In this document: positions 15,342 to 22,973 of the stretch, piece by piece | How the letters are laid out: the number at the start of each line of letters is the position of its first letter | Numbering within the stretch: position 1 is the first letter of the stretch | Assembly: GCF_035515035.1 (NCBI RefSeq) | Contig: NZ_DATJCA010000049.1 | Span: 1 to 22,973 of the forward strand | Source: Gelidibacter sp035515035 | GTDB lineage: Bacteria; Bacteroidota; Bacteroidia; Flavobacteriales; Flavobacteriaceae | Reading direction: 5' to 3' | Length of the DNA: 22,973 nt | Made by a program: the position numbers and the translations under genes | Notes under the pieces: model-generated | The model's input: the letters and a program-made list of their open reading frames with translations, nothing else | Database searches by the model: none | Told to the model about the DNA's origin: nothing

Positions 15342-16430
15342 ATGAAAGCAAAAACGATTTCAAAAGGTATTTTACAAGCATTAGCTGTTGTATTTGGCAT
15401 CATTATTCTACTATTCTTCCTTTATAAAATACAATCCTTATTACTTTATTTGTTTATAGCCGGGATTATCTCACTTATTTTCAGGCCTGTGGTTTATTTT
15501 TTTAAGAATCGGTTGAAATTAGGAAAAAACTTATCCGCTTTTATAACGCTTTTATTGATAGGAGGATTTTTTGCTTTGATTTTATGGCTTTTTGTTCCCA
15601 TAATTGTAGAGCAGAGTAAAAATATTTCAGAAATAGATTTTGAAATGGTCAAAACCGATTTGAATGAACTGAGCATTCAAGCAAGTGAATATTTGGGCGT
15701 GGAAAAGATCAACATCATAGAAGCTGTCAAACGTACAGAATTTGTTCAAAATTTTGACTCTGAGTTTGTGGTGAGTTTTGTAGATGTTTTTGTGAATAAT
15801 ATCGGTAAATTTCTCATAGGAGTGTTTTCAGTTTTATTCATTTCATTCTTTATGCTAAAGGATGATCGAATGATTTCCAACGCCGTGGCCAGTTTTGCCG
15901 AAGAAGGAAAAGAACGTCGGTTTTTAAGAGTTTTGGATAAAGCGAAAGAGCTGTTGTCTCGATATTTTATAGGACTAATGATTCAAACCTCTATTATGGG
16001 CGTTTTCTATTTTTTGTTATTATTAAATTTAGACGTTAAAAACGCCTTGGCCATTGCAGTTATTTGTGCATTCCTCAATATTGTGCCGTATTTGGGGCCT
16101 CTTCTTGGTGGCGTAGTCATGATTTTGGTGGTGGTCTCTAATAATCTAGGCGTTGATTTTTCAACAGATTTATTACCACTTCTTTTCAAAGTCCTGATTG
16201 GGGTGACTATTGCGCAATTGATTGACAATCTCTTTTCTCAGCCTATAATTTTTGGAAAAAGTGTGCGTTCCCATCCGCTAGAAGTTTTTCTTGTGATTAT
16301 TATCGGAGGCTTGATTTTTGGGATCCCTGGAATGATCATTGCCGTGCCTTTTTACACCACCTTAAAGGTTATTTCAAAGGAATTTCTATCAGAATACAAA
16401 ATCGTTAAGCAATTGACCAAGAATCTATAA
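15342..16430 (+). CDS. AI-2E family transporter (PerM/TqsA-like membrane protein)
   Basis: 362 residues with about seven to eight hydrophobic membrane spans. Two or three lie at the N-terminus (about residues 8-50 and 62-85). A soluble, mostly helical insert follows (about 90-150, rich in Glu/Asp, NELSIQASEYLGVEKI). The remaining spans include the conserved NIVPYLGPLLGGV segment (about 246-258) and the closing GLIFGIPGMIIAVPFY. This is the normal AI-2E/UPF0118 arrangement. Characterised members export autoinducer-2 (TqsA) or act as Na+(Li+)/H+ antiporters, but most are uncharacterised and substrate cannot be read from sequence. No luxS is in view. The downstream methyltransferase gene follows after 35 bases, so they may be co-transcribed. 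Confidence 0.92.
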   Translation: MKAKTISKGILQALAVVFGIIILLFFLYKIQSLLLYLFIAGIISLIFRPVVYFFKNRLKLGKNLSAFITLLLIGGFFALILWLFVPIIVEQSKNISEIDFEMVKTDLNELSIQASEYLGVEKINIIEAVKRTEFVQNFDSEFVVSFVDVFVNNIGKFLIGVFSVLFISFFMLKDDRMISNAVASFAEEGKERRFLRVLDKAKELLSRYFIGLMIQTSIMGVFYFLLLLNLDVKNALAIAVICAFLNIVPYLGPLLGGVVMILVVVSNNLGVDFSTDLLPLLFKVLIGVTIAQLIDNLFSQPIIFGKSVRSHPLEVFLVIIIGGLIFGIPGMIIAVPFYTTLKVISKEFLSEYKIVKQLTKNL

Positions 16431-16465
16431 GTGTAATAGCTAATATTGCATTTAAATTTTATGCG

Positions 16466-17647
16466 ATGAATTCTGCCATTTTAGATCCTGATGTCCAAAA
16501 TTACATCAATCAAAATCTTAAAACAGACCCCACAGTCCTGATTTTAAAAGGTGTTACATTCCCTGAAGTTAGCGCGGCAGAAGTTGTTGAACAAATTGAA
16601 TCCAAAAGCAGATGTGAAAAAAAACTACCATCTTGGTTCCAGCAGTCCAATATTTACTACCCAAATAAACTCAATATTGAACAAACTTCATCAGAACTTA
16701 CCGCCAACTATAAATCGCGTTTAATTTCGGGAAATACATTAATTGATCTTACAGGTGGATTTGGCGTTGATGCCTATTATTTTGGAAAAGTTTTCAAACA
16801 CGTGACACATTGCGAACTAAATGCTGATCTCAGTAAAATGGTCACGCACAATTTCGACATGTTTAATGTGAATAACATCACGACAATTTCTGAAGACGGC
16901 ATCTCTTTTCTTCAAAATACAGAAAAAAATTATGATTGGATTTATGTCGATCCTTCTAGACGTCATGATAGTAAGGGCAAAGTGTTTTTTCTAAAAGATT
17001 GTCTTCCAAATATTCCTGAACAATTAGACATATTATGGTCACGTTCAAAAAATATCCTCATAAAAACGTCCCCGTTATTGGATATCAGCATTGGTCTGAA
17101 TGAATTGGTAAATGTGAAGACCATCCATATCATTGCAGTCAATAATGAGGTCAAGGAATTGCTATGGGTTTTGGAACATGGGTTTACTGGGAAGGTGAAA
17201 ATCACCACTGTTAACCTAAAAAAAGGCGGTGATGAACAATTTGAATTTTTACACGAAGATGAAGCCGAAGTTGAGATTATCCACAGTGAACCACTCATCT
17301 ATCTCTACGAACCAAACTCAGCTATTATGAAATCTGGTGGGTTCAACTCTTTGACTGAAAGTTTCGGCGTGACGAAACTTCATAAACATTCCCATCTATA
17401 TACTAGTGAAAAATTGATTGCATTTCCAGGAAGGACATTTAAAATAGAGAAAGTAGTGCCGTATAACAAAAAGCAAATAAAAAAGCTCAACATTAAGAAG
17501 GCCAATGTAACGACACGAAATTTCCCGGATACGGTTCAAAATATTCGGAATGCATTTAAAATTAAAGATGGTGGCGATGATTATCTTTTCTTTACTACGG
17601 ATATCGACAATGAGAAAATAGTTTTAATCTGCAAAAAAAATGATTAA
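16466..17647 (+). CDS. Class I SAM-dependent methyltransferase with THUMP-like C-terminal domain
   Basis: 393 residues. An N-terminal helical region (1-85) leads into a Rossmann methyltransferase core: AdoMet motif I LIDLTGGFGVDAYYF (92-106), acidic residue Glu117 in THCELNADL, motif IV YVDPSRRH (160-167), and TSPLLDI (201-207). The DP-S-RR motif in place of DPPY or NPPY is characteristic of this family. The C-terminal part (about 320-393, AFPGRTFKIEKVVPYNKKQIKKLNIKKANVTTR and onward) matches the THUMP-like domain paired with this core in Bacteroidota and Actinobacteria. An RNA substrate is plausible by analogy with THUMP methyltransferases, but no member I know of is characterised. It ends the + strand gene series; a weak hairpin follows. 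Confidence 0.85.
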   Translation: MNSAILDPDVQNYINQNLKTDPTVLILKGVTFPEVSAAEVVEQIESKSRCEKKLPSWFQQSNIYYPNKLNIEQTSSELTANYKSRLISGNTLIDLTGGFGVDAYYFGKVFKHVTHCELNADLSKMVTHNFDMFNVNNITTISEDGISFLQNTEKNYDWIYVDPSRRHDSKGKVFFLKDCLPNIPEQLDILWSRSKNILIKTSPLLDISIGLNELVNVKTIHIIAVNNEVKELLWVLEHGFTGKVKITTVNLKKGGDEQFEFLHEDEAEVEIIHSEPLIYLYEPNSAIMKSGGFNSLTESFGVTKLHKHSHLYTSEKLIAFPGRTFKIEKVVPYNKKQIKKLNIKKANVTTRNFPDTVQNIRNAFKIKDGGDDYLFFTTDIDNEKIVLICKKND

Positions 17648-17649
17648 TA

Positions 17650-17691
17650 AAAGCCACTTGAAATTGTTTAACAAAAAAATGAGTGGTCTTT
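17650..17691. terminator. Weak bidirectional hairpin between convergent genes
   Basis: AAAGCCACT (17650-17658) pairs with AGTGG-T-CTTT (17682-17691) through 9 bp with a single bulged T. The loop is 23 bases, and short U-rich tails occur on both strands (TATTTG on +, ATT on -). It sits just after the methyltransferase stop and downstream of the convergent small gene at 17745. Confidence 0.5.
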
Positions 17692-17744
17692 ATTTGTATT
17701 TCAGATAAATATTTTCCAATGTTCTCGTGCTATAAGAAATCCAA

Positions 17745-17882
17745 TTAAATCATATTAAAGACTGGTCCAAGTAGGACATATATAATAATGAATAAGATGA
17801 TGGTACCAATACATCCGCATTTACCACCTCCTAATTTTTTCGCTCCCCAACCTGCAGCAAGCGCTCTGAATAGATTTTTCAT
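17745..17882 (-). CDS. Small (45-residue) single-span membrane protein, unrecognised
   Basis: ATG at 17882 to TAA at 17745 encodes 45 residues. The N-terminal third is a basic, amphipathic-looking segment (MKNLFRALAAGWGAKKL). It is followed by a glycine/cysteine hinge (GGGKCGCIG, residues 18-26) and one strongly hydrophobic span (TIILFIIIYVLLGPVF, 27-42). This organisation, with KK and R on one side of a clean transmembrane helix, is hard to get by chance and argues for a real gene with the N-terminus in the cytosol. It starts 66 bases downstream of the pdeM stop on the same strand and is the last open frame before the convergent methyltransferase, so it may ride on the repair-operon transcript. 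I do not recognise a named family. Alternatives are a stand-alone small envelope protein, a toxin-like peptide, or a spurious frame. The two cysteines two residues apart are notable. Confidence 0.65.
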   Translation of the reverse strand: MKNLFRALAAGWGAKKLGGGKCGCIGTIILFIIIYVLLGPVFNMI

Positions 17883-17948
17883 TGTTTTAGATTTTAAGTT
17901 TTAAATATAATTCTATTTAAGAATCGAGGTGTGCGCTAAAACTAAAAA

Positions 17949-18599
17949 TCATATCTCAAATACAGATTTCGCAGTAAAACCATAACAAACGGCAGAATCC
18001 ACCGTTCTTTTCGTATTCAATCCTGTAAATTCACTGAACGCTGGAAGTATCAAGCGGTGTTCAGAAACTTCATAACAGGGAAGTTTAATAAATACTTTTC
18101 CCTTACCCTTAATTGTCACTCCAGGATGGGTATGCCCTGAAATGCAAAAAATATCCTCGCCGCAGTGCCGTTCGTCATGTACAAATCTGATTGAACCAAC
18201 ATCTTTGTGCGTTTTGAAAACCGTAATTCCCAACGATTCGTAAAAACTATTCGTTAACCTGTCGTGATTACCTTTTATAAGCTCAAAATTAACCATCTGA
18301 TAGTCTTGTAGGAAATTTTGGAACTGGTTAATATCAGTATTGTTTTCGGCATGGAAAAGATCGCCCACAACTAAAACCGTTTTTGCTTCAAAATGATCGA
18401 TCAAACCTTTCAACCTGGTCAAGTCATTGTCCAAAATAGCTGAGGGAATAGGAATTCCCGCCTTTCTGAAATGTGCCGTTTTGCCAATGTGCAAATCCGA
18501 TACGACCAACGTTTTCTCCTTCTCCCAAAAAAGTGCACGTTGATTGGTAAGGGTCAAAACTTCATGTTGAGCCGTAATGTCTTTGGTAATAATTCTCAT
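17949..18599 (-). CDS. pdeM: Ligase-associated DNA damage response phosphoesterase PdeM
   Basis: 216 residues with the calcineurin-like metallophosphoesterase motifs in order: SDLHIGKTAHFRKAGIPIP (34-52; Asp35, His37), VVGDLFHAE (77-85; Asp80), KGNHD (109-113), FVHDE (139-143; His141) and SGHTHPG (154-160; His156, His158). The family member encoded with Lhr-type helicase, ATP-dependent ligase and MBL exonuclease is a Mn-dependent DNA endonuclease/phosphodiesterase, thought to process ends during repair. Its ATG overlaps the helicase TGA by 4 bases (ATGA), indicating translational coupling. It is the last established member of the cassette; the small gene at 17745 follows. Confidence 0.95.
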   Translation of the reverse strand: MRIITKDITAQHEVLTLTNQRALFWEKEKTLVVSDLHIGKTAHFRKAGIPIPSAILDNDLTRLKGLIDHFEAKTVLVVGDLFHAENNTDINQFQNFLQDYQMVNFELIKGNHDRLTNSFYESLGITVFKTHKDVGSIRFVHDERHCGEDIFCISGHTHPGVTIKGKGKVFIKLPCYEVSEHRLILPAFSEFTGLNTKRTVDSAVCYGFTAKSVFEI

Positions 18600-21055
18600 A
18601 CTTGCGTTTGCTTCAACACCTCGTCTCGAATCCTTTTAATGCGGGCATCCAAATCCTCACTGGTTAAGGATTGGCGTAAACTGTCCACTTTTATAGGGAA
18701 ACTTAATGGGGTGAAAGATTTTGCAAATTTAAGGATAAGTTTACTTTTGGAAATACGTTCAAAGGCCTCTTTTAACCGGACTTCTTCCAATTGTTCATTA
18801 AAAACTTCGGTGTAGGCTTGGCGCAATAATAAGTTTTGAGGCTCGTAATCTTCCAAAACCCTGAAAATCAATCCTGAAGAGGATTGCAAGCTTTTGTTGT
18901 TTTTCCGCGTTCCGGGTTGACTTTGAACCACCAAACCTGAAATAACGGCAATATCCCTAAACTTACGGGACGCCATTTCTGAGGCATTGATACTACCAAT
19001 AACATCTTCCATTAAATTTTCTTTAGATAAAAGCTCCTTTATCGTATCCTCATTAATGGGAATGGCCTGATCACTCAACAATTCAAAGCCATAATCATTC
19101 ATGGCAATGGTAAAGGTCAAAGGTTTGATCAAACTTAAACGGTAAGCAATCAAAGCCGCCATCACTTCGTGGATCAATCGGCCTTCAAAGGGGTACATAA
19201 AGACATGATGCCCGTCTTTGGTTTCAATCATTTCGATTAAAAATTCGTCCTTTCCGGGGATGTGTGAGTTCTTTTCCTGTTGCGAAATCAGCGGATGCAA
19301 AAACTTTAGTTCTTTTTCTGTAGTTTTTGGATGTAAGGATTCTGACAGTTTCTCGCGCAGATAATGACTTAAATAAGACGATAATGGTAAACGTCCACCC
19401 AGCCAACTTGGCGTAATTGCTGATTTTCGTTTACTCCGTTTCACCAGTACCGTCATGTCTTTTATGGTGATCATTTCCAAAACGCGACCCGCCAAGATAA
19501 AGTGATCGTTGGGTTTCAACTTTGAAATAAAATATTCTTCAACCATACCAATATAACCTCCCGAGAAGAATTTTACCTTTAACATGGCATCACTGACTAT
19601 GGCACCTATATTCATCCGGTGCAGCATAGATATCCGCTTACTTTTTACTTTGTACAGCCCATCCTCATCCAAAATGACTTTGTGGTATTCTTCGTAAGAT
19701 TTTAACGTATTCCCGCCTTCTGTTATGAAATGCAAGGCCCAATGCCAATCGTCCGGCGTCATATAATGAAAGGCGTGCACTTTTTGAATGGCTTTAAAAA
19801 GCTCTTTCTCATTAAAACCTTCGCCCACTGCTAGGGTCACTAAATATTGAATCAGCACATCAAAAGTGAGCACCATCGGTTCTCTGGCCTCAATACGTTT
19901 ATCCTTTACGGCTTGTTTTAGTGCAGAAGCTTCAATCAATTCCAACGAATGCGTGGGCACAAAATAAATTTTAGAAGTTTCATAAGGTGAATGCCCACTA
20001 CGCCCCGCCCGCTGCATAAATCGTGCGATGCCCTTTGGTGAGCCAATTTGGATCACGCAATCCACAGGTTTAAAATCTACGCCTAAATCTAGAGATGATG
20101 TGCACACCACTGCCTTGAGATGCCCGTCAGAAATAGCATCTTCAATCCAGTTCCGTAATTGCGCATCGATGGAGCCATGATGAATGGCAATCTGTCCCGC
20201 CAAATCGGGTTCAATCTTTAAAATTTGCTGATACCAAATCTCACTTTGATTTCTGGTGTTTGTGAAAATTAGCGTCGTGTTATTTTGGTAGATAATCGGA
20301 ATAATTTTAGAAGCCATTTTTACACCCATATGGCCTGCCCAGGGCAAAACCTCAATTTCGTCGGGAAGCACGGTAATGATGTCAATCTTCTTTTTCTCTT
20401 TGGCAACAATACGCTTCGTTTTGATGTTTCTATAGGGAATCAACACCTTTTGCGCTTCATCTAAGTTTCCGATGGTAGCGGTTATTCCATAGATTCTTAT
20501 GGATTTGGAAAGACTCAACAATCTAGAAACTGCCAACTCTGTCAACACGCCGCGTTTGGAACCCAACAATTCATGCCATTCATCTACGGCCACACAATGC
20601 AGACTTTTGAAAAATCGGGAATTGTTTTTTTGGGAAAATAAAATGTGAAGAGTTTCTGGCGTGGTCAACAATACATCAGGCATTAAACGCTCCTGTCGGC
20701 GCCGTTCCTTTTGTGGCGTATCGCCATTTCTAACTTCCACTTGCCAGTCCAAGCCAATTTCTTCTACGGCGATAGTCATCGCTTTGGCCAAATCTTTTGC
20801 GAGGGAACGCAGCGGACTTATCCAAAGCAATTTCATGCCTTTTTTATAGGCTTCTGGCTGATTGAGATAATCTATAACTACAGCCAAAAACACTGAAAAT
20901 GTCTTTCCAAATCCTGTAGGTGCCACAACCATCCCGCTGTAGCCATTATGATATTGATTCCAGGTTTGCAACTGGAAATTGAAGGGCTTCTGCCCTTTTT
21001 CGCGCATCCAATCGCTAATAATTTGATAGCCTTGTGAGTCCTGAACGTTTTTCAA
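18596..21055 (-). CDS. Ligase-associated Lhr-type DEXH-box helicase
   Basis: 819 residues, the length of an Lhr-Core helicase. Motifs: Walker A APTGFGKT (45-52, Lys51), Walker B/DEXH VDEWH (157-161), TAT (192-194), LIFTNTRNQSE (262-272), TSSLDLGVDFKPVD (319-332) and motif VI QRAGRSGH (348-355). The winged-helix and C-terminal Lhr domains follow. Lhr-Core proteins are 3'-5' DNA-translocating ATPases that unwind RNA:DNA hybrids. In this operon the helicase is presumed to prepare strands for the nuclease, phosphoesterase and ligase. The start is TTG at 21055, overlapping the ligase TGA (TTGA). The next in-frame ATG is residue 17 and would cut into the conserved N-terminus, so TTG is preferred. 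Confidence 0.95.
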   Translation of the reverse strand: MKNVQDSQGYQIISDWMREKGQKPFNFQLQTWNQYHNGYSGMVVAPTGFGKTFSVFLAVVIDYLNQPEAYKKGMKLLWISPLRSLAKDLAKAMTIAVEEIGLDWQVEVRNGDTPQKERRRQERLMPDVLLTTPETLHILFSQKNNSRFFKSLHCVAVDEWHELLGSKRGVLTELAVSRLLSLSKSIRIYGITATIGNLDEAQKVLIPYRNIKTKRIVAKEKKKIDIITVLPDEIEVLPWAGHMGVKMASKIIPIIYQNNTTLIFTNTRNQSEIWYQQILKIEPDLAGQIAIHHGSIDAQLRNWIEDAISDGHLKAVVCTSSLDLGVDFKPVDCVIQIGSPKGIARFMQRAGRSGHSPYETSKIYFVPTHSLELIEASALKQAVKDKRIEAREPMVLTFDVLIQYLVTLAVGEGFNEKELFKAIQKVHAFHYMTPDDWHWALHFITEGGNTLKSYEEYHKVILDEDGLYKVKSKRISMLHRMNIGAIVSDAMLKVKFFSGGYIGMVEEYFISKLKPNDHFILAGRVLEMITIKDMTVLVKRSKRKSAITPSWLGGRLPLSSYLSHYLREKLSESLHPKTTEKELKFLHPLISQQEKNSHIPGKDEFLIEMIETKDGHHVFMYPFEGRLIHEVMAALIAYRLSLIKPLTFTIAMNDYGFELLSDQAIPINEDTIKELLSKENLMEDVIGSINASEMASRKFRDIAVISGLVVQSQPGTRKNNKSLQSSSGLIFRVLEDYEPQNLLLRQAYTEVFNEQLEEVRLKEAFERISKSKLILKFAKSFTPLSFPIKVDSLRQSLTSEDLDARIKRIRDEVLKQTQV

Positions 21056-22644
21056 ATTGGATTGATGATTAGTTGTTTTACTTGTTCAATGGTATCAATA
21101 TCGGCGACGGTTTTATCGCGACGCCATCTTAAAATTCGAGGAAATCTTAAAGCTACGCCAGATTTATGCCGATTGCTCAAAGCAATGCCTTCAAAGGCAA
21201 TTTCAAATACCAATTCCGGTTTAACGGTTCGAACCGGTCCAAACTTTTCGATGGCATTTTTATTGACAAATCGTGAAATTTCGGTTATTTCTACATCCGT
21301 TAGCCCTGAATAGGCTTTTGCCACCGTCACCAAACCCTCGTCTTTTTTAACTGCAAAAGTATAATCGGTATATTTTGAACTCCGTCTTCCACTGCCTTTT
21401 TGCGCATAAATCATGACGGCATCAATCGTTAGCGGATCGACTTTCCATTTCCACCAATCGCCTTTTTTACGTCCGGTATGATAAGGCGAATTTTTCTGTT
21501 TTAGCATCAAACCTTCGCTGTTGTATTCGCGTGCTTGATTCCTGATCGCATCCAATTCATTCCAATGATTGAAAGTGATGATCTCGGAAATTACGATTTG
21601 ATTTGGCAAGGTTTCAGAAGTCAATAAATCAACTAAGATCTGACGTCTGTAAGTCAGTGGTTTTGTGCGAATGTCTTGCCCATTCCATTCGAGAACATCA
21701 TATACGTAAAATCCAACCGGAATTTCTTCCAACATTTTTTTGCTGACATTTTTTCTATTCAGTCGTTTCTGCAGATCATTGAACAACAAAACAGCGTTGT
21801 CCTTGAGCGCTAAAATCTCGCCGTCAATCACAAAATCATCCTCAAATATCTCCATGGCGCTCACCAGTTCTGGAAATTGGCTCGTCACTAATTCCTCGCC
21901 TCTTGACCAGATGAAAATCTCGCCATTCCGTTTGACTATTTGACCTCTAATGCCATCCCATTTATATTCTACTTGCCATTGAGCAGGAATACCCAACTCC
22001 GGCAATTCCTTTTCCAAAGCATACGCAAGACAAAACGGATAAGGTTTGGAGTTATCATAATTGATGTGTTCTCCTTGGACCAAATCGTCAAAACTGATGC
22101 TGTTGATATCCCAATTTCCAATAATACTGTGCATGAGCTGATTCGCATCAATTCCAGAATATTTAGACAAGGCATTGACCAATGTTTTTTTGGACACCCC
22201 AATTCGGAAGCTTCCACCGATCAATTTATTAAAAATCAGTCGTTCTTGCATCTCCAAGCCTGACCAAGCATTGAGCACGTAAATCTTTTTTTCTGCATCA
22301 GTTTTTGGTCGCAAGGCAATCAATTCATCCATCCAATCACTCAAGGATTTTTCAATTTTATGGGTTGGGTCAGGCAACATGAGAGCGATGGTTTCACCTA
22401 AATCGCCCACATTGCTATAACTTTCTAAAAATAGCCATTCCGGATATCCGGTGATTTCCAGACACCATTGCCGCATTAAGGACGTTTTAACAGGTCGTGA
22501 TGGACGTTTTCCCGTAAATAAAGTAATGATCCAGAGTTTGTCCTTTTCTGGAGCAACTTTCAGATAATCGACCAATGCATCAATTTTAGAATTGGTTTTA
22601 TTGGTGATTTCAATGGCGCTGATCAGTTCCGAAAAATGCTTCAT
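21052..22644 (-). CDS. ATP-dependent DNA ligase (ligase-associated repair cassette)
   Basis: 530 residues. The N-terminal DNA-binding domain (about 1-190) includes the conserved FRIGVSKKTLVNALS segment (146-160). The adenylation domain carries motif I EYKWDGIRG (226-234) with the nucleophilic Lys228, motif Ia WSRGEE (246-251), motif III FVIDGEI (271-277), motif IIIa FYVYDVLEW (312-320), motif IV EGLMLK (377-382) and motif V WWKWK (397-401). An OB-fold domain follows to residue 530. It seals nicks with ATP, beside the cell's NAD-dependent LigA, which is not in this window. It resembles bacterial ligases partnered with Lhr helicase and MBL exonuclease rather than LigD or Ku systems; no Ku or polymerase domain is present. 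The ATG overlaps the upstream exonuclease stop (ATGA). Confidence 0.96.
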   Translation of the reverse strand: MKHFSELISAIEITNKTNSKIDALVDYLKVAPEKDKLWIITLFTGKRPSRPVKTSLMRQWCLEITGYPEWLFLESYSNVGDLGETIALMLPDPTHKIEKSLSDWMDELIALRPKTDAEKKIYVLNAWSGLEMQERLIFNKLIGGSFRIGVSKKTLVNALSKYSGIDANQLMHSIIGNWDINSISFDDLVQGEHINYDNSKPYPFCLAYALEKELPELGIPAQWQVEYKWDGIRGQIVKRNGEIFIWSRGEELVTSQFPELVSAMEIFEDDFVIDGEILALKDNAVLLFNDLQKRLNRKNVSKKMLEEIPVGFYVYDVLEWNGQDIRTKPLTYRRQILVDLLTSETLPNQIVISEIITFNHWNELDAIRNQAREYNSEGLMLKQKNSPYHTGRKKGDWWKWKVDPLTIDAVMIYAQKGSGRRSSKYTDYTFAVKKDEGLVTVAKAYSGLTDVEITEISRFVNKNAIEKFGPVRTVKPELVFEIAFEGIALSNRHKSGVALRFPRILRWRRDKTVADIDTIEQVKQLIINPI

Positions 22645-22973
22645 GAGATGTCCTGTTTTTCGGTTACTATTTCCTTATCACCGTCTTCTGAACCGTATTC
22701 CGTTTTCACTTCTTCCGATCGAATTCCAATTTCATTCAAATATTTTGAAAACGTTGCCTGACTCCCATGAGTGACATATACCGTCTCCGCTTCGGTGGCT
22801 TTTACGGCAGATAATAGACCATTCCAATCGGCGTGATCACTTACTGCAAATCCAGCATCCACGGCTTGCCAACGTCTGTTGCCTCTAATCTGCATCCATC
22901 CGGAACAAATTGCAGTAGCCGCATTGGGAATTTTTTTCAATAATTTTGATCCCAATAATCCGGGAGGCATGAT
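22641..22973 (-). CDS. Ligase-associated MBL-fold (beta-CASP) exonuclease, C-terminal fragment
   Basis: Only the last 111 residues are present; the frame stays open to base 22973 (codon ATC before MPPG), so the gene continues beyond the window and no start can be named. What remains is the C-terminal part of a metallo-beta-lactamase/beta-CASP nuclease: MPPGLLGSKLL, GWMQIRGNRRW, SDHADWNGLL (the beta-CASP motif with a catalytic Asp-His) and VYVTHGSQATF. Family relatives such as bacterial SNM1-like/Exo proteins of the Lhr-ligase cassette act as 5'-3' exonucleases. Its TGA overlaps the ligase ATG by 4 bases. The highly acidic C-terminus (YGSEDGDKEIVTEK) is probably a flexible tail. Confidence 0.9.
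   Translation of the reverse strand: MMPPGLLGSKLLKKIPNAATAICSGWMQIRGNRRWQAVDAGFAVSDHADWNGLLSAVKATEAETVYVTHGSQATFSKYLNEIGIRSEEVKTEYGSEDGDKEIVTEKQDIS

Noticed and set aside
17755..17820. A 21-codon frame inside the small membrane-protein gene, preceded by AGGAGGTGGTAA, a perfect Shine-Dalgarno-like sequence.
   Set aside because: The AGGAGGTGGT is explained by the Leu-Gly-Gly-Gly codons of the larger frame, Bacteroidota rarely rely on such sites, and the 21-residue product has no recognisable character.
1..22973. Search by eye for phage, transposon, CRISPR, toxin-antitoxin or defence genes.
   Set aside because: No transposase, integrase, spacer-repeat pattern or defence-type domain was seen; the helicase and nuclease genes are explained by the known ligase-associated repair cassette.

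Overview
The window is an AT-rich, gene-dense chromosomal segment that looks like a member of the Bacteroidota, most likely a marine or soil Flavobacteriaceae. Three things support this. Promoter-like sites follow the Bacteroidota pattern (TTTG ... TAnnTTTG) rather than the sigma-70 pattern. Shine-Dalgarno sequences are largely absent before the starts. The gene neighbourhoods (amidase/lptD/ridA, nagK-like/gapA/pfkA, tamB/tsaD, rsmE/DUF4159/TrmH-like/AI-2E) are typical of that family. I saw no rRNA, tRNA, CRISPR array, insertion sequence, phage gene or obvious foreign island; almost everything is housekeeping.

Layout: (1) 1-865 (-) is the N-terminal part of a cell-wall amidase, cut by the window edge. 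It is divergent from lptD (LPS transport barrel) and ridA on the + strand, which end at a strong bidirectional terminator (4191-4235). (2) 4290-11871 (-) runs, in transcription order, tamB, pfkA, gapA and an N-acetylglucosamine-kinase-like gene. An intrinsic-terminator-like hairpin lies between gapA and the kinase. (3) 11966-17647 (+) starts at a good Bacteroidota promoter. It carries tsaD, rsmE, a secreted DUF4159 protein, a short SpoU/TrmH-type methyltransferase, an AI-2E-family membrane protein and a THUMP-like class I methyltransferase, so four of its six genes are RNA-modification or methyltransferase genes. (4) 17745-22973 (-) is the ligase-associated DNA-repair cassette, transcribed exonuclease -> ATP-dependent ligase -> Lhr-type helicase -> PdeM phosphoesterase. 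All three junctions overlap by 4 bases. A 45-codon small membrane-protein gene follows PdeM by 66 bases and ends just before a hairpin shared with the convergent methyltransferase gene.

Functionally the window combines envelope biogenesis (amidase, LptD, TamB, DUF4159), lower sugar metabolism (PfkA, GapA, GlcNAc-kinase-like), translation fidelity and RNA modification (TsaD, RsmE, TrmH-like, possibly the THUMP-like enzyme), and a compact DNA-repair operon. I do not see a clearly new multi-gene system. The items most worth a second look are the unannotated small membrane protein downstream of the repair cassette, the gapA-kinase attenuator-like hairpin, the perfect inverted repeat in the pfkA leader, and several start-codon puzzles (lptD, tamB, the helicase, DUF4159).
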